Below are positions 21,737 to 30,862 of a stretch of 48,598 nt of DNA, piece after piece. The notes under the pieces are model-generated. The model searched no databases, was not told the DNA's origin, and saw only the letters and a list, made by a program, of their open reading frames with translations. This DNA is from a virus, in the IMG/VR virus record IMGVR_UViG_3300035698_003454, positions 1 through 48,598 of that record. One strand, written 5' to 3'. Made by a program: the position numbers and the translations under genes. Position 1 is the stretch's first letter, and every line of letters begins with the position of its first letter.

Positions 21737-22093
21737 ATGAAAAAAACTCAAAAAGAATTAGAAGCTATCGTTTTTCCAGCCAAGTATAAACAAATAGCCA
21801 GAACCAAAATTAGGGCAATTAAAGACTATGAAGATGATCTTACTGATCTTAAGCAAGTTGTACAGTTCATGGCTCGTGGTTTTGCTGGAATCTGGTATTC
21901 ACTCCCCAAAGAGGTGAAAGCAGCTAACCCATATAAAGATAACTTCGACATATTTGTTGCAAAGATTATGGACGCAAGAATGAGAATAGATCTCGAAACT
22001 GATCAAGTAGTTAGAATAGGGAAAGTTCTTGCCGATGAAATCATATTTGCTGATATCGTTGATAGAGAATACCTTGGAAAATTAAAGGAGTAA
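21737..22093 (+). CDS. Hypothetical helical protein
   Basis: A 118-residue protein starting directly after the fibre stop, without its own strong ribosome site. Mostly helical (ARTKIRAIKDYEDDLTDLKQ, then MDARMRIDLETDQVV). No family recognised. Placement between the fibre and a 520-residue virion-type protein suggests a small tail or injection-complex component. Confidence 0.6.
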   Translation: MKKTQKELEAIVFPAKYKQIARTKIRAIKDYEDDLTDLKQVVQFMARGFAGIWYSLPKEVKAANPYKDNFDIFVAKIMDARMRIDLETDQVVRIGKVLADEIIFADIVDREYLGKLKE

Positions 22094-22096
22094 CTG

Positions 22097-23659
22097 ATGA
22101 CAATATCAAAATTCATGAATACCGATCAGGATCTTGACTGGGAAAAGGCAAGTGATGATCAGTTACGGCAACAAGCTGGATATTTAACAAGTCAAGTTAA
22201 TCCAAATACAGGAACAAATTTTACTCCTACTGAAATTGCTAATGGAGCTATGGAGTTTGGTGTTAGTCGTGAGAATATGACTAATGCTTTTAGCGTCTCC
22301 GGTGGGGCTGATTATAATAATACAATTAATGATGCTTATAGCTATCCTGCACCGAATACCGTATCTGATTCTCTCAAAACTTATAATTCAGAAGACAATC
22401 ATACCTATACAGATCTTTTAGCGAGGAATGATCCTGCTGCTGATATAGTTAAGGAAGAGCCTAAAAGCCCAACTGACTATTCAAATTATTTTTCTCTTGA
22501 GGACATGCAAGGACTATTGGCTGATCAACAAACAGCACTTAACACAGGTTTTGACACTAGGTTGCAACAAACAAAAGATGATATTTCTGGATTATCACAG
22601 CCACAAGCTATTATTGCCCCAAAATATACAGCTGAAGAATATCAATTTAATCCGGATCAATTAACGTCATATCAACTACAAGGATTGTTAGCAGAAAACG
22701 GACAATATATTCAACAAGCCAGAAATCAGGCAATGAACGAAGCTCGACGTTATGGCATGACAAGTTCTTCAATGGCTGTTGGTGCTGCTCAAGGTGCTGC
22801 TATTGAGAGAGCAGAGATTATTGCTAATGCTGATGCTCTGGCTGCTCAAGAAGCAGAGGTACAGAGAGTTACAGGAATTAATACAGCTAATGCTGATAAT
22901 GCTAAAGCACAACTTGATGCGGCCTTAGCAACTGGTCAAATTGAACAACAACAATATAATACAATGGTGAATAATCTTTTTTATAACCTCGAAGTTCAGA
23001 ACCAAGAAGTTGCTGATCAAATATCTCAAGGAACTACTGCACAAACTGATCTGATTAAAATTGATCGAGCTGGTCAATGGGATATGTCAATGTCGGAACT
23101 TGGGTTTGGTCAAAATAAGACATTAACGCAAATGGGGTTTGGTCATGATTTTGATATGTCAACTCTTGGGTTTGACCAAAGTGTTAAACTAAGTACACTT
23201 ACCCATGAACAAAAAGTCGAATTGCAGAATACACAAATAAATGCTGATAAATGGGAAGCAAGATTAGAGGATACTTTTACCCGTCAGATGGCTGATATGG
23301 ATCAAGAGTATCGCTATGATGAATTAGCATCTGAAGAAAAGATACAACTAATTGAATTATTTGATAATGCTTCACAGCAATATCAAATTCAAGCACAAGA
23401 TATAGCTTCTGATCCAAAAATGGATGATGACGCCAAAATTATTGCTCTGATGAGAGCAGAAAATACTTATGTTGGTGGTGCTATTCTAGCAGCTAATATG
23501 CTTGGATATGAAATATCTTTTGATGATATCGACTTTATGAATGGAGTTACTGAAATAGCTAAGGATCTTGTAGCGGGGGTACCAGCAGCAACTCCTAGAT
23601 ATCCCAGAGGTACAGTTGGGATTAACCCTGAAGCTTGGGCTATGGGTCAGAGCTATTGA
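22097..23659 (+). CDS. Putative internal virion / injected protein
   Basis: A 520-residue, Gln/Ala/Asp-rich, mainly helical protein with AAAGGAG before ATG at 22097. The N-terminal part has the pattern DWEKASDDQLRQQAGYL and ENMTNAF, seen in ejected proteins of podoviruses. The middle has a long helical segment (about 205-300: QQARNQAMNEARRYGM, EAEVQRV) and short similar blocks SELGFGQNK, QMGFGHDFD, TLGFDQSVK at regular spacing, a three-fold internal repeat. It probably leaves the head with the DNA. Family not certain. Confidence 0.6.
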   Translation: MTISKFMNTDQDLDWEKASDDQLRQQAGYLTSQVNPNTGTNFTPTEIANGAMEFGVSRENMTNAFSVSGGADYNNTINDAYSYPAPNTVSDSLKTYNSEDNHTYTDLLARNDPAADIVKEEPKSPTDYSNYFSLEDMQGLLADQQTALNTGFDTRLQQTKDDISGLSQPQAIIAPKYTAEEYQFNPDQLTSYQLQGLLAENGQYIQQARNQAMNEARRYGMTSSSMAVGAAQGAAIERAEIIANADALAAQEAEVQRVTGINTANADNAKAQLDAALATGQIEQQQYNTMVNNLFYNLEVQNQEVADQISQGTTAQTDLIKIDRAGQWDMSMSELGFGQNKTLTQMGFGHDFDMSTLGFDQSVKLSTLTHEQKVELQNTQINADKWEARLEDTFTRQMADMDQEYRYDELASEEKIQLIELFDNASQQYQIQAQDIASDPKMDDDAKIIALMRAENTYVGGAILAANMLGYEISFDDIDFMNGVTEIAKDLVAGVPAATPRYPRGTVGINPEAWAMGQSY

Positions 23660-24132
23660 TTAAAAAATTAACTATCGACGATAAAGATATTCTGAATAGA
23701 ATTGTATCTCATCCTGATGTGTACCCACATATTATAGATGACTATGCAGATAATAGTCTTGTTGACCAGTATGGAGAGTTATTATTAAAAGCAGGATTTC
23801 CTATAATCTCTGATTGTGAAGGGATTGCTTTTATTCTGATGCCAAGAAGCCATACTGTTTTTGATGTCCATACCATAATACTTCCAGAATCAAGAGGTCG
23901 TAAAGCTATTGACACCGCAAAAGAGATAGCACGGTTTGTGTTTGAGAACACGACATGCAAAAAGATTAATTCAGAAATAAGGGTTGGTGATCGGGCAACG
24001 ATGTTGTTTGCCTTGAGGGTTGGATTTAAGAAACAGGGTATTAATACAAAAAGTTTTTTACTTAACGGTGAATTATTAGACCAATATGTTGTCGGTCTTG
24101 AAAGGAGTCAGATATGCCAGCTGGGGCAATAG
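23656..24132 (+). CDS. GNAT-like acetyltransferase-fold virion-region protein
   Basis: A protein of about 158 residues. The start is probably TTG at 23656, which overlaps the upstream stop; a further TTG at 23635 is also open. The central block LPESRGRKAIDTAKEIARFV matches the acetyl-CoA-binding motif of GNAT proteins (R/Q-x-x-G-x-A), and RATMLFALRVGFKKQG matches the last GNAT helix and strand. GNAT-like proteins are known among podovirus internal proteins, where the enzyme activity is uncertain. It could acetylate host or virion lysines, or use the fold structurally. Confidence 0.7.
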   Translation: MIKKLTIDDKDILNRIVSHPDVYPHIIDDYADNSLVDQYGELLLKAGFPIISDCEGIAFILMPRSHTVFDVHTIILPESRGRKAIDTAKEIARFVFENTTCKKINSEIRVGDRATMLFALRVGFKKQGINTKSFLLNGELLDQYVVGLERSQICQLGQ

Positions 24133-24878
24133 GAGCGATTGGTAGTTTTATAGGCAGCCTTGGTGCTAGTGCCGGAGTAGCTACGGGGATAGCCACTGGG
24201 ATGGTTTATGGAGCAGCAATAGGTGGTGTTTCAGCAGCTATAAGCGGAGATAACATTCTTGAGGGAATGTTTAAGGGCGGGGCGATTGGTGGCGTTACTG
24301 GCGGTATTGGTAATGTGTTGTCAAGCGGAGCAAAAGCAGCAGCAACAGCAGCTGAAGCTGGCGCATCAGCCTCTGGGGTGACATCAACAGGGGGTCTTGA
24401 AGGCACCATGTTTGCCGCTGAGAGTGCTGGCACAGGATTAACCACGGGTGGCCTTGAAGGCACAATGTTTGCTGGAGATGTTGGTGGTAATATAATTAAT
24501 GCCGCTCCAGCAGCAGAGCTTGTTAATGGTTCAAGTATTAACAACCCAGGATTAAGTATGTTTCAAAAAAATGCTGGGCTTTTAAAACAAACCAATCCAA
24601 CAAAAGGTGAAATGTTTGACAAGTTAATACATGGTGCCACTAATATGTCCGAAGGTTCAGGAGCATTTTGGGGGCATACTGTTGGTGAATTAGGGCAAGG
24701 GCTTATGGGAAAAATGAGTGCTGATGCACAACGAGAAGCTGAAGAATTAGCTTATCAGCGATCAAGAAAGCACATTAGCCCAGAAGTTGGTACTGCTTTA
24801 AATAGAGTTTCAGCTCCAAGACTTGTTTCTGCTCCGTTATCTTATAGAGAAAAATTACTCGCAAGGGGGCAAGCATGA
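24114..24878 (+). CDS. Gly/Ala-rich putative membrane-penetrating injected protein
   Basis: A 254-residue protein with AAAGGAG before ATG at 24114. Residues 1-75 are extremely rich in Gly, Ala and Ile (GAIGSFIGSLGASAGVATG) with GxxxG-type spacings, typical of proteins that insert in the inner membrane and form an ejection channel (as P22 gp7/gp20 and T7 gp14 do). Two near-identical blocks GGLEGTMFA lie at about 95 and 113. The C-terminus is a polar helix. Overlaps both neighbours. Role by composition and position. Confidence 0.6.
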   Translation: MPAGAIGAIGSFIGSLGASAGVATGIATGMVYGAAIGGVSAAISGDNILEGMFKGGAIGGVTGGIGNVLSSGAKAAATAAEAGASASGVTSTGGLEGTMFAAESAGTGLTTGGLEGTMFAGDVGGNIINAAPAAELVNGSSINNPGLSMFQKNAGLLKQTNPTKGEMFDKLIHGATNMSEGSGAFWGHTVGELGQGLMGKMSADAQREAEELAYQRSRKHISPEVGTALNRVSAPRLVSAPLSYREKLLARGQA

Positions 24879-25399
24879 TTGAACCACAAGTAGAACAAGA
24901 ACAAGGCAACCCCCAGCAACAAACTTTTGACCATTTGTTAGCTAAAGCAATGAAGCTAATTTATAATGACAAAATTAATGCACAATTAATAAAAACAATT
25001 AAAACAGGGGAGCCAGTACAGGCTATCGGAAATATTGTTTTAACAGTTATTGAAAAACTAGAAACATCTGCTGCTAAATCAAACAAACAAATTCCCCAAG
25101 AGATGCTTCCAGATCTTGCTTTGTCTTTAATCGCTCAATTAGTGGAACTGGTAAATGCTGATGGGGAAATTCAGATAGACGAAAAGAAACAATCTTTAAT
25201 ATTTAGTTATGCAGTCCAAGAGTATATGAAAAAAGGGATAGCTTCAGGGAAAATTACACAAGAAGAGGCACAACAAGCTCTTGAATCTCTCAAGCAAAAA
25301 CAAACTGAGACTGCTCCACAACAAGCACAACAAGCACAACCAGTTACACAACCTCAACAAGTACCACAACAGCAACCGACAGGAGGGCTATTAACATGA
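24875..25399 (+). CDS. Gln/Pro-rich virion-region protein
   Basis: A 174-residue protein. Residues 15-140 are helical with repeats of small charged helices. The last about 35 residues are a low-complexity Gln/Pro tract (QQAQQAQPVTQPQQVPQQQP) ending GGLLT. Its ATG overlaps the upstream stop, and its stop overlaps the next ATG, so it belongs to the same operon of injected-type proteins. No family recognised. Confidence 0.55.
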   Translation: MIEPQVEQEQGNPQQQTFDHLLAKAMKLIYNDKINAQLIKTIKTGEPVQAIGNIVLTVIEKLETSAAKSNKQIPQEMLPDLALSLIAQLVELVNADGEIQIDEKKQSLIFSYAVQEYMKKGIASGKITQEEAQQALESLKQKQTETAPQQAQQAQPVTQPQQVPQQQPTGGLLT

Positions 25400-26325
25400 G
25401 TGGATTCGGTTATATTGCAGCTGGGCTATTGTCTGGGGCTGGGAAGGGGATGGTTGCAAATTCTGCTATTAAATCTGATGAAAGAAAAGAAGCGAATAAG
25501 GTTGCTGCTCTAAAAGAAATTGCTGAAGCTAAAGAAGCACATGATTTAGCATTGGAAAAGATACGAAACACAAACAATATGGCAGGTAGACAGTTTACCG
25601 TTGATGAAGGTGCTAAGGCTCAGAAGGTTCAAAATGAGTATACTTCCGATCTATTAACCGCAGAGCAAACACGCCAAGACAATAAAGACGAAAAAAAGAT
25701 AGTTACTAAAGATGTTTACGATGGGGGTACAAGAGAAACATATAGCGTTGACTATCGTAGAGATTCAAAATCTGGAAAGCTGATAGAGGTAGGAAGAACA
25801 CTAAAAAGCGTTGCTAAGCCTGCTGAGATGATCCCACGAGAATCAAAAGATTATGATACATGGACAAAAGATAGAGATAGCCTTGCTGTGCTCAAGAAAG
25901 ACGCTGCTATTGCAAGGAACGGTGGGATTGATAAAAATAGTCTATCTATAATTCCAAACCCACAACTTGCTGCTGAATATGATGCCCAAATAAAAGCTCA
26001 AGAAAAAATGATGCTAGATATGTACAGTAAATATAAATGGTATCAAGACGCTACAGGAGCTACTAAAGAAGCAGCTACATGGAAGCAGGATATGGCTAGA
26101 CTGACGAAGTTATCAGGCATGTCTGAGCCACAAATAACATCAGTCATTGGAACAGATTATACCGATGCTGAAATTAATGATATGGCAACTAACTTTAATG
26201 ATAATAGAACCCAGAAGATACTGACAGTCCTTAAAGATAAGAAGCCAGAGATTTACAGAGAAGTGGTTAAGAGAGCTAAGACAACTAATGGTAAGAAGGA
26301 CGGCCTTTTAAACGTTTTGTTTTAA
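25396..26325 (+). CDS. Putative injected protein, possibly cut short by an in-frame TAA
   Basis: A 309-residue protein with a Gly-rich N-terminus (FGYIAAGLLSGAGKGMV) followed by a helical, charged body. The frame ends in TAA at 26323, but the same frame then stays open for 39 more sense codons to TAG at 26443: GYDPFNKESVDNLSRQEQLQ, followed by a Gln/Arg-rich tail ending GISTF. That tail has normal protein character and fills the otherwise empty gap before the next gene, so the ancestral protein was probably 349 residues. Either a nonsense change or stop-codon read-through would explain it. Confidence 0.65.
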   Translation: MSGFGYIAAGLLSGAGKGMVANSAIKSDERKEANKVAALKEIAEAKEAHDLALEKIRNTNNMAGRQFTVDEGAKAQKVQNEYTSDLLTAEQTRQDNKDEKKIVTKDVYDGGTRETYSVDYRRDSKSGKLIEVGRTLKSVAKPAEMIPRESKDYDTWTKDRDSLAVLKKDAAIARNGGIDKNSLSIIPNPQLAAEYDAQIKAQEKMMLDMYSKYKWYQDATGATKEAATWKQDMARLTKLSGMSEPQITSVIGTDYTDAEINDMATNFNDNRTQKILTVLKDKKPEIYREVVKRAKTTNGKKDGLLNVLF

Positions 26326-26459
26326 GGGTATGACCCATTCAATAAAGAATCAGTTGACAACTTAAGCCGGCAAGAACAGCTTCAAAAAGAAGAGTGGTTA
26401 AGGCAACAGCAAAGGATGACACAGCAAGGCATTAGCACCTTTTAGAATTTGAGGTTGAT

Positions 26460-29400
26460 ATGGGATTTGTAGATAATATTTTTAGTGAAAAAGACGAAGA
26501 GAACGCTGGGTTCCAGCCACTTTCTTTAGATAATGAGTATCAGCAGGTTTTAGAGCAAGAGAAAAGAGACGCTGACCTAGAAGAGCAGCAACGTCAACAA
26601 GAACTTCAATCTGCTAGAGATGCAGAGCCTACTAGAAGCGCACTTGGTGAGGTTGGCACTGGTCTATATACCTCTGCTGTTGATGTACTCCCACAGATGG
26701 CATTCAATGCTCTGGCTGGGGTGGCTTCAGCAGATAGCGATTTAGAGATATGGGCTAACGAACAAGCAGCAGAGCAAGAACGTGATATGCAGTTGCCTAC
26801 CCATGCTCTTCAACAAAATAGACATAATAAAGTAACGAATGCTTTTGCTGCTGGTGCTCAGAGTGCTGCACCTACGTTAGCTATTGGACTTGTTGCTGCA
26901 TTACCTGTTCCTGGGGCTAGACCCGCTGCTGCTGGTATGGCAATGAGTTTGTTCGGCGGGAGTTCCTTTAACGAAACGTACCAGAACATACTAAAAGACA
27001 CTGGAGATGCTGATCTAGCATTCAAGACAGGTCTTAAGACAGGGGTAATAGACGGAACTCTTGATACTGCCATGACAGTAGCTTGGGGTGGGTTCCTTAA
27101 GGCGGCTAAGATTGGTGCTGGTGGGAAGACAGTAATACAAGTGCTTAACAAGATGAAGAACCCTAAAGCACTCAAAACTTTTGCTAAAAACCTTGGGATA
27201 ATGGAAGCATCAGAGATATCAACAGAGATATTCCAAGATATTTCTACTGAGGCGATAGAGAGTAATGCTACTGGTAGAGAACATGCTAACTACATGGACA
27301 TTGCTAAAGAGACAGGTACTGCTACTGCTGCGATGACTCTTATGCTAGGGTCATTAGGTGGTTTTTCACATATCAGGCGTAACATTCACAACCAAGCAAT
27401 TATTAAGACAGTAGAATCAGCAGAATCATCAGCAGACGCTAGGATGGAAGCTGGGTTAAAGATATACAACCAGCTAAAAAAAGTTGACGAAAAGGATGCT
27501 GAGGTTTGGGCTGCTGGTGTAATTGAAGCAGTCGATGAGAACATATCTCTCGACCTAATGAACCCAGGGGATGCTGTTACAGCTAAGAATAAGTTTGATG
27601 AAGCATTAGCTAAAAAGAATAAAACCTCTGAAGAACAAGTTGTTGCAGCACACCAAGCTGCTGAAGAAACTGTACCAATTGAAGGTGATCCTCTTGAAAG
27701 ACAAGAAAAAATCCTTCATCAAGAAACTGCGAATTTGGTTGCTAGTGTTGGAACTCAAAATACTGTTAATCAATTACGGCAAGGACAAACAATAACAGTA
27801 CAAAGCCAAGATGCTGCTATAGATATTTTCTTTTCTCTAGATGCAGCAGAGATGTCAACCCAGACTAAAATAAATGATGATGGTACTGTAACTATCATTC
27901 CTAAGCTCAAAGAAGCACCTGTAGAAGCAAGTGTACCTACGGATAATCCACAAACGGATGCTTACCCTATACCTACTATACCTGGGACAGAAGAAGCTCT
28001 TAATAAGCCTATTTCTGTAGATGATAAACCTTCTGGCGTGATCTTCCAGAGGAATGGTAATACATATAAAACAGAAAAGACTGCTCTTAATGCATTAACT
28101 CTCCGTAAAGATCTAAATACAGAAGATCATGAAATAGTTCCGCATGGTGATGGTTTTGTTATCCAGCCAAAGACATCTATAAATGATGATCTTGCTGGTA
28201 ATCCTGAGGAAGCTTATGTTCCTCCAGAACCAATAGCTAAAGAAGACTTTACTCAGTACAATGAGATCTTTGATAAAGATTTATCTCCTGAAGAAATTGC
28301 TAAAAATCAAGCAGAACATGTAGCTAAGTTACAAGAAGATGATGATGGTGGCTACATATTACAATTATCAAAAGAAGATAGAGAAGAAGTTGATAAAGAC
28401 TTAGAGGTTAAACTAACTGAAACACTTAAGAAGCATGGTGTTGATGTCAAAGTCCTTCCATCTCTTAAGAAGAAATATGGGATTGATGCTCTAGGTGCTA
28501 CTGACGTTGTTAAAAAGATAGTTGCTATTAAAGAAGATAGAGATATTAGCACTCTCCCAGAAGAGACTGCTCACGTAGTTATGGCACTCTCTGGTGATAA
28601 GAAGATCCAGAACCAATTAAACATATTACGCAATGGTATTAAGTCTTGGGATGGTTTTGCTGCTGTTCAAGAAGAATATAAAGATACCTATGGTACAGAA
28701 GCAGAAATCATAGATGAGGCTGTAGCTAAATTAATATCTAGTTCTATTGTAGCTAAAGGCAAGAAGACTCCTCTACACAAACAAGCACTTAATATCATTA
28801 AGGATTTTATTAATTGGATTAAGGCTACTATAGGAAATGATGTTGCTAAGAACAGACTTGCTGCTAATAAAGTAGCTAAAGCCATTCTCAAAGGCAAAAC
28901 AGGCACAACTATTGAGTCTGATAGTAATGTTAAGTTTCAGATGGCTGGAGATAAAAGTGCTACGTTAGATAAGGTTGTTCGTAAGCAGGCTATCTCACTT
29001 GAAAAAGAAGGGAAGACTTCTGAAAAGATATGGAATGAAACAGGCTTTGTTAAAGTTCATGGAAAGTGGAAATATGAAATCAGTGATAAGAACTCAAAAC
29101 TTGTTAAAGGGTTTGACGTAACAAAGAAAAATACCAAGCAAGCTTTACCTCTTCATATAGTCTTAAAGCATGAAACACTTTATCAGGCTTATCCTGAGCT
29201 TCAAGATTACACAATTAAGTTTAATTCTGAAATGGATGAAGGTCATTATGGGACTTTCTTTGCCAAAGACAAGATCATTGAACTAAACAATAGTCTTAGC
29301 GGTGACTTCTTACATGGAGTTATTTTTCATGAGGTACAACATGCCATTCAATCACTAGAAGGCTGGCCTATTGGTCGTGGTGATACATTTACCTATAATG

Positions 29401-30356
29401 ATGAAGTTCAGATGCGTAAAGCATACGACATAGTAGAAGGTGTAGAGAAAGACCTTCTTGCAGGTAAAACATATCAACAATTTTCAGCTAAGTATGATGA
29501 AGGATCAGAAGAGTTAAGTTTAGCAAAAGAACTCCTTGGAGAAGAAAGACAGAAGAATAGCTCGTATAACAATGCATTAATGATGTACTGGAGTTGGAAT
29601 AACCATAAACTCAAAGCAGGAGAAAAGCTTTATAAGAGATCTGCTGGTGAAGTTGAAGCAAGGAATACAGCTCTAAGGTTTAATTCACAGCTAGATGAGT
29701 TCCCTATTAAGACAATGGATGTTGGCCCATCACAACAGTATGTTGAGTTTAATTCTGATGGTAGCTTAGTTCAAGCTTCTAAGACTGTCCAGCCTGTATC
29801 CAAGGTTGGACAAGGAATAAATATTAGTTCTTATGAGGCTGGTCTAGGTAAGAAGCTAACTAATTTTGCATATCTTCCAGTTGTCTTTCGTGGCAAAACA
29901 TATAAAAGATCTGAAGATGCATATCAACAAAATAAAACAAAAGATTTAAGTGATGCTGCTGTTAAGTCTCTGATGGTAGAAGTCTTAACTGCTAAATTAA
30001 CTCAGAATCCAGATCTTGTTAAAGAGATAAATGAACTTGGTGGCATTAAAGCTTTAAATAACTCAACGCATAATCTTATAAAAAATGGTAATGAGATTAA
30101 AAAAGATCGTTGGACAGGTAAAGATGGCTTGTTTATGCAATCTCTTCGTGAAGCATATTCTACCCTGTCTAAGACTGAACAAAAGAAACCTATTGGTAAA
30201 AAAGCTGCTATACCTCCTAACCTAGAAGTAACAGTGCCTAGAATCACAGAAGATGGTGACACAGTCCCGATACAAGTTAATGCTAAAGAAGAACATGCTA
30301 TGTTGACTGCAAAAAAAGATAAACTATCTGTTATCTTGGAGTGTTTGAGAACATGA
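26460..30356 (+). CDS. Polyvalent injected protein: zincin-like and NADAR-like domains
   Basis: A 1298-residue multidomain protein. Residues about 60-310 form a Gly/Ala-rich hydrophobic helical region like those of ejected virion proteins (APTLAIGLVAALPVPGARPA). Around 695-750 is a degenerate zincin-like site, LPEETAHVV, with Glu in place of the first His. At 957-961 is HEVQH, followed at 1063-1068 by GEVEAR, the layout of the polyvalent-protein metallopeptidase-like domain (LPD23 type). Residues about 1119-1240 resemble NADAR: LTNFAYLPVVFRGKTYKRSE, then DAYQ, with the usual H of E-H-A-Y-Q changed to D and the Glu kept. Such proteins are packaged and delivered with the DNA to act on host defences. 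NADAR enzymes remove ADP-ribose from guanine bases. Domain calls from pattern memory. Confidence 0.65.
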   Translation: MGFVDNIFSEKDEENAGFQPLSLDNEYQQVLEQEKRDADLEEQQRQQELQSARDAEPTRSALGEVGTGLYTSAVDVLPQMAFNALAGVASADSDLEIWANEQAAEQERDMQLPTHALQQNRHNKVTNAFAAGAQSAAPTLAIGLVAALPVPGARPAAAGMAMSLFGGSSFNETYQNILKDTGDADLAFKTGLKTGVIDGTLDTAMTVAWGGFLKAAKIGAGGKTVIQVLNKMKNPKALKTFAKNLGIMEASEISTEIFQDISTEAIESNATGREHANYMDIAKETGTATAAMTLMLGSLGGFSHIRRNIHNQAIIKTVESAESSADARMEAGLKIYNQLKKVDEKDAEVWAAGVIEAVDENISLDLMNPGDAVTAKNKFDEALAKKNKTSEEQVVAAHQAAEETVPIEGDPLERQEKILHQETANLVASVGTQNTVNQLRQGQTITVQSQDAAIDIFFSLDAAEMSTQTKINDDGTVTIIPKLKEAPVEASVPTDNPQTDAYPIPTIPGTEEALNKPISVDDKPSGVIFQRNGNTYKTEKTALNALTLRKDLNTEDHEIVPHGDGFVIQPKTSINDDLAGNPEEAYVPPEPIAKEDFTQYNEIFDKDLSPEEIAKNQAEHVAKLQEDDDGGYILQLSKEDREEVDKDLEVKLTETLKKHGVDVKVLPSLKKKYGIDALGATDVVKKIVAIKEDRDISTLPEETAHVVMALSGDKKIQNQLNILRNGIKSWDGFAAVQEEYKDTYGTEAEIIDEAVAKLISSSIVAKGKKTPLHKQALNIIKDFINWIKATIGNDVAKNRLAANKVAKAILKGKTGTTIESDSNVKFQMAGDKSATLDKVVRKQAISLEKEGKTSEKIWNETGFVKVHGKWKYEISDKNSKLVKGFDVTKKNTKQALPLHIVLKHETLYQAYPELQDYTIKFNSEMDEGHYGTFFAKDKIIELNNSLSGDFLHGVIFHEVQHAIQSLEGWPIGRGDTFTYNDEVQMRKAYDIVEGVEKDLLAGKTYQQFSAKYDEGSEELSLAKELLGEERQKNSSYNNALMMYWSWNNHKLKAGEKLYKRSAGEVEARNTALRFNSQLDEFPIKTMDVGPSQQYVEFNSDGSLVQASKTVQPVSKVGQGINISSYEAGLGKKLTNFAYLPVVFRGKTYKRSEDAYQQNKTKDLSDAAVKSLMVEVLTAKLTQNPDLVKEINELGGIKALNNSTHNLIKNGNEIKKDRWTGKDGLFMQSLREAYSTLSKTEQKKPIGKKAAIPPNLEVTVPRITEDGDTVPIQVNAKEEHAMLTAKKDKLSVILECLRT

Positions 30357-30673
30357 TTAAAATAACTAATAAAGAACTGAATAAGCTTCAGATGCAGAAG
30401 AAAGCTCCTGCTCCTAAGCCTAAACCTGCTCCTGTTGTAGATCCTAATATCGCTGCTACTAAAGATTTAGCAGAAGCTATTAAGAGCATATCTATCCAAC
30501 AGACAGAGAAGCTTGATTTATCACCCTTTATCATTGCCTTAACAAGTGTTCAAGAAACACAACTCAAACTTATTGATTCCATGAAGATCAAACCTAAGAA
30601 GGAAGAATGGGAGTTTGCTGTTACCAGAAATAAAAAGGGAGAGATAGAGAAGGTATTCGCTAGAAATGTTTAG
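30353..30673 (+). CDS. Hypothetical protein with a Pro/Lys-rich linker
   Basis: A 106-residue protein. I choose ATG at 30353, which overlaps the stop of the 1298-residue gene in ATGA; an upstream GTG is also open. Residues about 20-32 are a Lys/Pro/Ala linker (KKAPAPKPKPAPVVDP). The remainder is helical, ending in a beta hairpin (WEFAVTRNKKGEIEKVFARN) that I recognise from small phage proteins without a known role. Confidence 0.6.
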   Translation: MIKITNKELNKLQMQKKAPAPKPKPAPVVDPNIAATKDLAEAIKSISIQQTEKLDLSPFIIALTSVQETQLKLIDSMKIKPKKEEWEFAVTRNKKGEIEKVFARNV

Positions 30674-30854
30674 CTCATCATACTTCAATCCAGAATATTT
30701 CAACGAGTTCTTTAAAATATCTGGAACTGTTATAGAAGATGGTGGTGGTAATAGTAGTGTTTATGTTAATTGGCAGCAACTTCAAGCAATGCAACTCCGC
30801 AAAGGTGATGAAGATATTTTAGAGTTCATTGTTGCCTTTGTGTTGAGCCGCTAG
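30666..30854 (+). CDS. 62-residue hypothetical protein
   Basis: The ATG at 30666 lies in the last codons of the upstream gene. Aromatic N-terminus (FSSSYFNPEYFNEFFKI), a Gly-rich turn and a hydrophobic C-terminal helix (ILEFIVAFVLSR). No family recognised. The spacing of eight bases to the 2584-residue gene suggests co-translation. Confidence 0.5.
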   Translation: MFSSSYFNPEYFNEFFKISGTVIEDGGGNSSVYVNWQQLQAMQLRKGDEDILEFIVAFVLSR

Positions 30855-30862
30855 GAGATAAA

